Source: SIG714 sp045629725 (GTDB taxonomy: Bacteria; Bacillota; Clostridia; Oscillospirales; CAG-272). From it: 8,964 nucleotides of DNA. Location of the stretch: positions 1-8,964 of the forward strand of contig JAZQRT010000143.1 of NCBI GenBank assembly GCA_045629725.1. The letters are read 5' to 3'. The notes below the pieces were generated by a model. The model made no database searches, was not told where the DNA came from, and saw nothing but the letters and a program-made list of their open reading frames with translations. How positions within the stretch are numbered: position 1 is the first letter of the stretch; each line of letters starts with the position of its first letter. The translations under genes and the position numbers were made by a program. This document shows positions 5,976 to 8,964 of this stretch, piece after piece.

Positions 5976-6715
5976 TGGATCTCACGGATTTTTCAGATAA
6001 GCTCCTTAAACTTCAAGGGCTTATTGACAACTCAAACCGTATCGTATTTTTCGGAGGCGCAGGAGTTTCAACGGAGAGTGGGATCAAGGATTTCCGTTCC
6101 AAGGACGGGCTTTACAACGAAAAGTACAAATACCCTCCCGAAACTATCCTCAGCCACAGCTTTTTCATGAGGCATACCGAGGAATTCTATGATTTCTACC
6201 GCGATAAATTGATGATCTCGGGAGTTTTGCCCAACGTCACACACAATTTTCTTTCTGACCTTGAAAGGGCAGGCAAGCTTTCTGCCGTTGTAACTCAAAA
6301 TATTGACGGTCTTCACAGCGCCGCAGGAAGCAAAAGAGTATACGAGCTTCACGGCTCGCTGCTTCGGAATTACTGTATGAAGTGCGGTAAATTCTTTGAC
6401 GAAAAGTACATTTATTCCCACGGGGGCGTTCCAAGATGTGACGATTGCGGGGGAATTATCAAGCCGGACGTGGTCCTTTACGAGGAACAGCTTGACGATG
6501 ATACGGTCATCGGCGCGGTAAACAGTATTGCCGATGCCGACCTCCTTATCGTTGGAGGAACCTCCCTTGCAGTATACCCTGCCGCAGGGCTTATCAGGTA
6601 CTATTCGGGCAAGGATATGGTGCTCATTAACCGAGATCCCACGCCCTACGACCACTTTGCCACCCTTGTCATTAACGATTCTCTTGGCAAGGTTTTCGGA
6701 AGCTTAAGGGTTTGA
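5972..6715 (+). CDS. cobB: NAD-dependent protein deacylase (sirtuin, Sir2/CobB family)
   Basis: The enzyme removes acetyl (or other acyl) groups from lysines, using NAD and releasing nicotinamide and O-acyl-ADP-ribose. All core elements are visible: GAGVSTESGIKDFRS (29-43; family consensus GIPDFRS, so Lys39 stands where Pro is usual), TQNIDGLH (108-115), catalytic His127 in LHG, a zinc site of C135-x2-C138 and C156-x2-C159, and GGTSLAVYPAAG (195-206) for NAD binding. At the place of the Tyr-x2-Arg pair of desuccinylase-type sirtuins I read Tyr73-x2-Tyr76, so plain deacetylase activity seems more likely; this is inference from a by-eye alignment. At 247 residues it is of normal bacterial size. 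Its ATG overlaps the rluB stop (ATGA at 5972-5975), so the two are co-translated. A second ATG at 5975 is a possible start. Confidence 0.95.
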   Translation: MMDLTDFSDKLLKLQGLIDNSNRIVFFGGAGVSTESGIKDFRSKDGLYNEKYKYPPETILSHSFFMRHTEEFYDFYRDKLMISGVLPNVTHNFLSDLERAGKLSAVVTQNIDGLHSAAGSKRVYELHGSLLRNYCMKCGKFFDEKYIYSHGGVPRCDDCGGIIKPDVVLYEEQLDDDTVIGAVNSIADADLLIVGGTSLAVYPAAGLIRYYSGKDMVLINRDPTPYDHFATLVINDSLGKVFGSLRV

Positions 6716-6738
6716 GAATTTTAATGGAATATTTATTT

Positions 6739-6776
6739 CGGGGAGGAAACTTTTGAAATGGTTCCTTCCCCGTTTC
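6739..6776 (+). terminator. Probable terminator after the sirtuin gene
   Basis: CGGGGA at 6739-6744 pairs with TCCCCG at 6767-6772. The stem continues, with T6766 bulged, through GGAA (6745-6748) with TTCC (6762-6765). The sequence after it is TTTCT, a weak tail, but the stem is GC-rich. It lies 24 bases after the sirtuin stop and would end the plus-strand operon. Confidence 0.65.
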
Positions 6777-6783
6777 TGTCCCG

Positions 6784-6834
6784 CTTTTTTGTAAAAAACT
6801 TTAATAAAAGCTTTATATTGATTGTATTTTTGCC
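6784..6834 (+). repeat. Composite interspersed repeat, copy C (shortened)
   Basis: CTTTTTTGTAAAAAA at 6784-6798 is identical to 3861-3875. It runs straight into ACTTTAATAAAAG (ending 6810), which in copy B is a separate block downstream. A T-rich tail with TTTTTGCC at 6827-6834 takes the place of TTTGTGCC. The copy thus looks like a collapsed version in which the two hairpin modules are fused; no GTAGGG block follows. Confidence 0.5.
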
Positions 6835-6924
6835 TGTATTTACTCTTAAAGCAGGAGATAATTCCCCCAACCATGGATGATTTGTGCACGGAGTATGTTT
6901 TGGTATGACAAAGCCCTTCCATAC

Positions 6925-6960
6925 AAAAAACCACCGAATGCTCGGTGGTTTTATTTTATA
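6925..6960. terminator. Bidirectional rho-independent terminator
   Basis: AAAACCACCGA at 6927-6937 and TCGGTGGTTTT at 6942-6952 form a perfect 11-base stem with an ATGC loop. On the minus strand the stem is followed by six T (complement of 6925-6930), ideal for ending the small membrane-protein gene whose stop is at 6970-6972. On the plus strand the tail TTTTATTTTAT could stop leftover transcription from the sirtuin operon. A second short inverted repeat, AGGTGT/ACACCT at 6963-6968 and 6972-6977, surrounds that stop codon. Confidence 0.85.
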
Positions 6961-6969
6961 TAAGGTGTC

Positions 6970-7518
6970 TTACACCTCGATTATCTTGAGATTTGGATTC
7001 CTTGTTTTCAAAAAAAGCTTTAACTCCTCGGCACTTCCCTCCTCAAATCCGTTTTTATCAACTACAAGAGCAGCAAAAGACGAAAAGTAAATCAAAACAA
7101 GTCCGTTTTTGTCAACTACCTTTTTAACCTTGTCATAGGAGAATTTTTTTATTTTTGCTTTCGATCTGTTGGTCACCGTTTGTGTAATTTGTTCCTCTGT
7201 AAATTCACAAATACAATCCTGTTCCCTAAAAAAACAAGCAGCAACGTCAATTATACAAACATATATGCAAAGAAATACAGCTGAAATCAAAATAGTACCA
7301 TAATCTATCAAAAGCACTCCAAAACTCGCCATATTTCCCTCTATAATCGTAATAATTAACATGTGAGGAAACAAGCTGAAACATATGAAGCAACCGGCAA
7401 GTCCTATGGTGCCAACAATCATAATAAATCTTGTCCAAAAAGGGTTCAAGCTGTTATGTATTCTATTAAATTCTATGTACTTTTCCTTTGATATAAAGGT
7501 CTTTGCCACCATTTTCAT
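6970..7518 (-). CDS. Membrane protein with probable YcxB-like C-terminal domain
   Basis: The protein has 182 residues. The N-terminal part is polar, followed by two hydrophobic segments (about 31-59 and 66-94) with a short loop, and a soluble C-terminal part (about 97-182). The end, with YFSSFAALVVDKNGFEEGSAEELKLFLKTR, resembles the YcxB-like domain (strand, Asp/Pro-Lys turn, G-rich turn, helix). The function of that family is unknown. The start at 7518 is supported by AAGGAG (7530-7525) six bases upstream; a second Met two codons later is possible. It follows the metallopeptidase gene after 59 bases on the same strand and ends before a strong terminator. Hand counts of two 60-base blocks (7081-7140, 7261-7320) gave 33% and 30% G+C against 45% for 8101-8160, so it is AT-rich compared with its neighbour. 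The family assignment is tentative. Confidence 0.6.
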   Translation of the reverse strand: MKMVAKTFISKEKYIEFNRIHNSLNPFWTRFIMIVGTIGLAGCFICFSLFPHMLIITIIEGNMASFGVLLIDYGTILISAVFLCIYVCIIDVAACFFREQDCICEFTEEQITQTVTNRSKAKIKKFSYDKVKKVVDKNGLVLIYFSSFAALVVDKNGFEEGSAEELKLFLKTRNPNLKIIEV

Positions 7519-7537
7519 ATAATTCTCCTTAAGAAAC

Positions 7538-7565
7538 AGGTCGGAAACCCGTAGGAAACCGACCT
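7538..7565. terminator. Hairpin between the metallopeptidase and YcxB-like genes
   Basis: AGGTCGG at 7538-7544 pairs with CCGACCT at 7559-7565 across a 14-base loop. It lies just after the metallopeptidase stop. The minus-strand tail GTTTCTT is a weak T run, so partial termination or 3'-end protection is possible. The loop begins and ends with AAA and sits between two GGAAACC repeats (7543-7549 and 7554-7560). Confidence 0.45.
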
Positions 7566-7577
7566 ATTTTCACAGTT

Positions 7578-8964
7578 TTATTCACCCTTCGGCTTGCCCA
7601 TATATTCAAGCCATACCTGCCATTCGTTTGCAGGAATCATGCTGATAACGTCCTTATTTGCAAACTCGGAAACCTTGGTATAGAAAAGCTCGCACTTTTC
7701 GTACTTGGTTGAAGGGATAGTAACGTAATCGGCAGTTCCCTTCTTGGTTCTGTTTTCCATAAACCAGTGGTAAGTCTGCTTGAAGGGCTCCCAGCCGATC
7801 TCCTTCTGAATAAGGATCATACGGTATGCCGCGCCGTAGAAGGTATATTTATTCGTCTTTGAAATATCCTTTCCAAGGGAGAGATACGCATCCTCGATGT
7901 TATCATAGGTGAAAACGTCACTAACCGCAAACTCGGAGGGGATCGCAGAAAGTCCGTTCTTTTCAAGACAGTAAGCAAGCTTAAAGTCCGTCATCGCTTC
8001 GGTCTCGAAGTACCAATCCGCGCCGATATCAAACATATGTCCCATTTCGTGCATGATGGCGAAGTTTACGTCATTTGCCTCGTCGCCTCTTGCAATAAGC
8101 TCGTTAATATCGGTAACGTACCACGTAGATACACCGCCGAATTTATTGCTCTTTGCACCGTATGAAATGGTGATGGTATTGTATCCGCTTGTAACGTAAG
8201 CCATATAGTCACAGCTTGCATAAGCCTTGACAACTATATTTTCGTAAGGGATATAGTTTGTAAGCTCGATGAATGAATAGTAGCAATCCTCAACGTCATT
8301 TGCCCACTTTTGTGCTCTTTCGTCTGTAAAGTAGGCTCTCTTTTTATCAGGAGTAACGATGAATTCCTTCTTCATGTTGGGAGGAAGACGGAGAACGATC
8401 TTACCGCCGTCGGAGATGTACTGCAAAAACTGCTTTGTTTCACGCTTGACCATCTCGATCTTGAAGCCTGTAAACTTTTTCTCCTCAGCCTTTCTCATAA
8501 CGATCTTGCCGTCCTCATAGGAGGCATAGAACTTTGTGGGGTTGGAGCTAAGGTCGGTGGAGGTATAGAGCACCATTTTATAGGTACCGTCCGCATTTTC
8601 CTCGAAATACCATCTTATCGCCGCGGAGCTGTCCTGTGTTGTCTTTTTTGAGCTTCCCGTATATCTGAGACGGGAGTTTGCATATACTGTCTCGCCGGAC
8701 TTCATGCTGTAAATATAGGATGAGGGGATTCCAACAACGTGATATACGTCATCGTTGGGGGAGATGGTATAGCTGGGATTATTTCCCGTTGTCTGATAAA
8801 TGATGGTGAAAAGATTGTCCTTATCCTCAGTTGAGATGAAAAGGGGCTTATCGTTGTTTACATCGTGGTCTGAAAGCGCAAAGGCAAGATTTCCCTCAAC
8901 TCCGGGAATGGATATCTTATACTGACCAACGGGGAAAACTCCAAGCTCCTCCTCGGTCATTCCC
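7578..8964 (-). CDS. Probable M60-like zinc metallopeptidase with beta-trefoil-like N-terminus (5' end cut)
   Basis: The frame stays open to the window edge, so the real start and any signal peptide are outside; residues are counted from the Met at 8960. HEMGH at 304-308 is a zincin motif, with Glu319 or Glu321 as candidate third ligand (HEMGH-x10-E or HEMGH-x12-E), followed by TDFKLAY. Further on, YGAAYRMILIQKEIGWEPFKQTYHWFMEN (about 375-403) resembles the helical end of M60/enhancin-like peptidases, which cut mucin-type glycoproteins or act on host surfaces. Residues ~8-172 show a pattern GQYKISIPG…FTI…Y-x-I, repeated about three times, reminiscent of a ricin-type beta-trefoil carbohydrate-binding module. 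No membrane segment is seen in the visible part. An extracellular enzyme acting on glycoproteins is likely but unproven; another gluzincin family cannot be excluded. Confidence 0.6.
   Translation of the reverse strand, partial: GMTEEELGVFPVGQYKISIPGVEGNLAFALSDHDVNNDKPLFISTEDKDNLFTIIYQTTGNNPSYTISPNDDVYHVVGIPSSYIYSMKSGETVYANSRLRYTGSSKKTTQDSSAAIRWYFEENADGTYKMVLYTSTDLSSNPTKFYASYEDGKIVMRKAEEKKFTGFKIEMVKRETKQFLQYISDGGKIVLRLPPNMKKEFIVTPDKKRAYFTDERAQKWANDVEDCYYSFIELTNYIPYENIVVKAYASCDYMAYVTSGYNTITISYGAKSNKFGGVSTWYVTDINELIARGDEANDVNFAIMHEMGHMFDIGADWYFETEAMTDFKLAYCLEKNGLSAIPSEFAVSDVFTYDNIEDAYLSLGKDISKTNKYTFYGAAYRMILIQKEIGWEPFKQTYHWFMENRTKKGTADYVTIPSTKYEKCELFYTKVSEFANKDVISMIPANEWQVWLEYMGKPKGE

Noticed and set aside
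6068..6655. 195-residue open frame on the minus strand inside the sirtuin gene.
   Set aside because: It mirrors a complete sirtuin; it is a shadow with no independent signals.
6850..6924. Possible small RNA or leader between the converging operons, with GTATG repeated at 6893-6897 and 6903-6907 and CATAC at 6920-6924.
   Set aside because: Pairing is only five bases, and no promoter or matching terminator beyond the bidirectional one could be assigned; nothing definite is seen here.

Overview
The window looks like the chromosome of an anaerobic, Gram-positive clostridial bacterium, probably an uncultured gut- or rumen-type member of the Oscillospiraceae/Ruminococcaceae or a related Clostridia group. 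The reasons are the gene order scpA-scpB-DUF2953-ytfJ-D,D-carboxypeptidase-rluB (a Firmicutes core arrangement), the sporulation protein YtfJ/GerW, AGGAG/GGAGGA-type ribosome binding sites, and GTAGGGG and GCTCCCTC-type interspersed repeats in the gaps. Exact taxonomy cannot be read from this alone.

Left part (1-6715, all on +): the 3' end of an M50 site-2-protease-type membrane metalloprotease gene; a 515-base gap filled with inverted-repeat modules; then scpA and scpB (the kleisin and winged-helix partners of SMC, overlapping by 47 bases), a membrane-anchored lysine-rich DUF2953 protein, ytfJ, a second repeat-bearing gap of about 200 bases, a secreted S11 D-alanyl-D-alanine carboxypeptidase, rluB (23S rRNA pseudouridine synthase), and a sirtuin whose start overlaps the rluB stop (ATGA). 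A hairpin terminator follows the sirtuin. The genes cover chromosome segregation, sporulation/germination, cell-wall trimming, ribosome modification and NAD-dependent deacylation. This is mostly a conserved cell-cycle/sporulation neighbourhood, not a dedicated defence or accessory system. The spmA/spmB genes found at the equivalent place in Bacillus subtilis, between dacB and rluB, are not present here.

Right part (6970-8964, on -): a small two-membrane-segment protein with a probable YcxB-like C-terminal domain, in AT-rich DNA, and upstream of it a large gene, cut by the window end, for a probable extracellular M60-like (gluzincin) metallopeptidase with an N-terminal beta-trefoil-like region. 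The two transcription units converge on a gap at 6716-6969 that holds a terminator for each side.

The most unusual material is non-coding. A composite repeat unit occurs three times (about 1032-1111 inverted, 3857-3990 direct, 6784-6834 shortened direct). A clover-shaped inverted repeat lies at 944-1022, a three-copy motif runs through the first gap, and a hairpin locks the Shine-Dalgarno sequence of the carboxypeptidase gene. I do not see a clear new multi-gene system.
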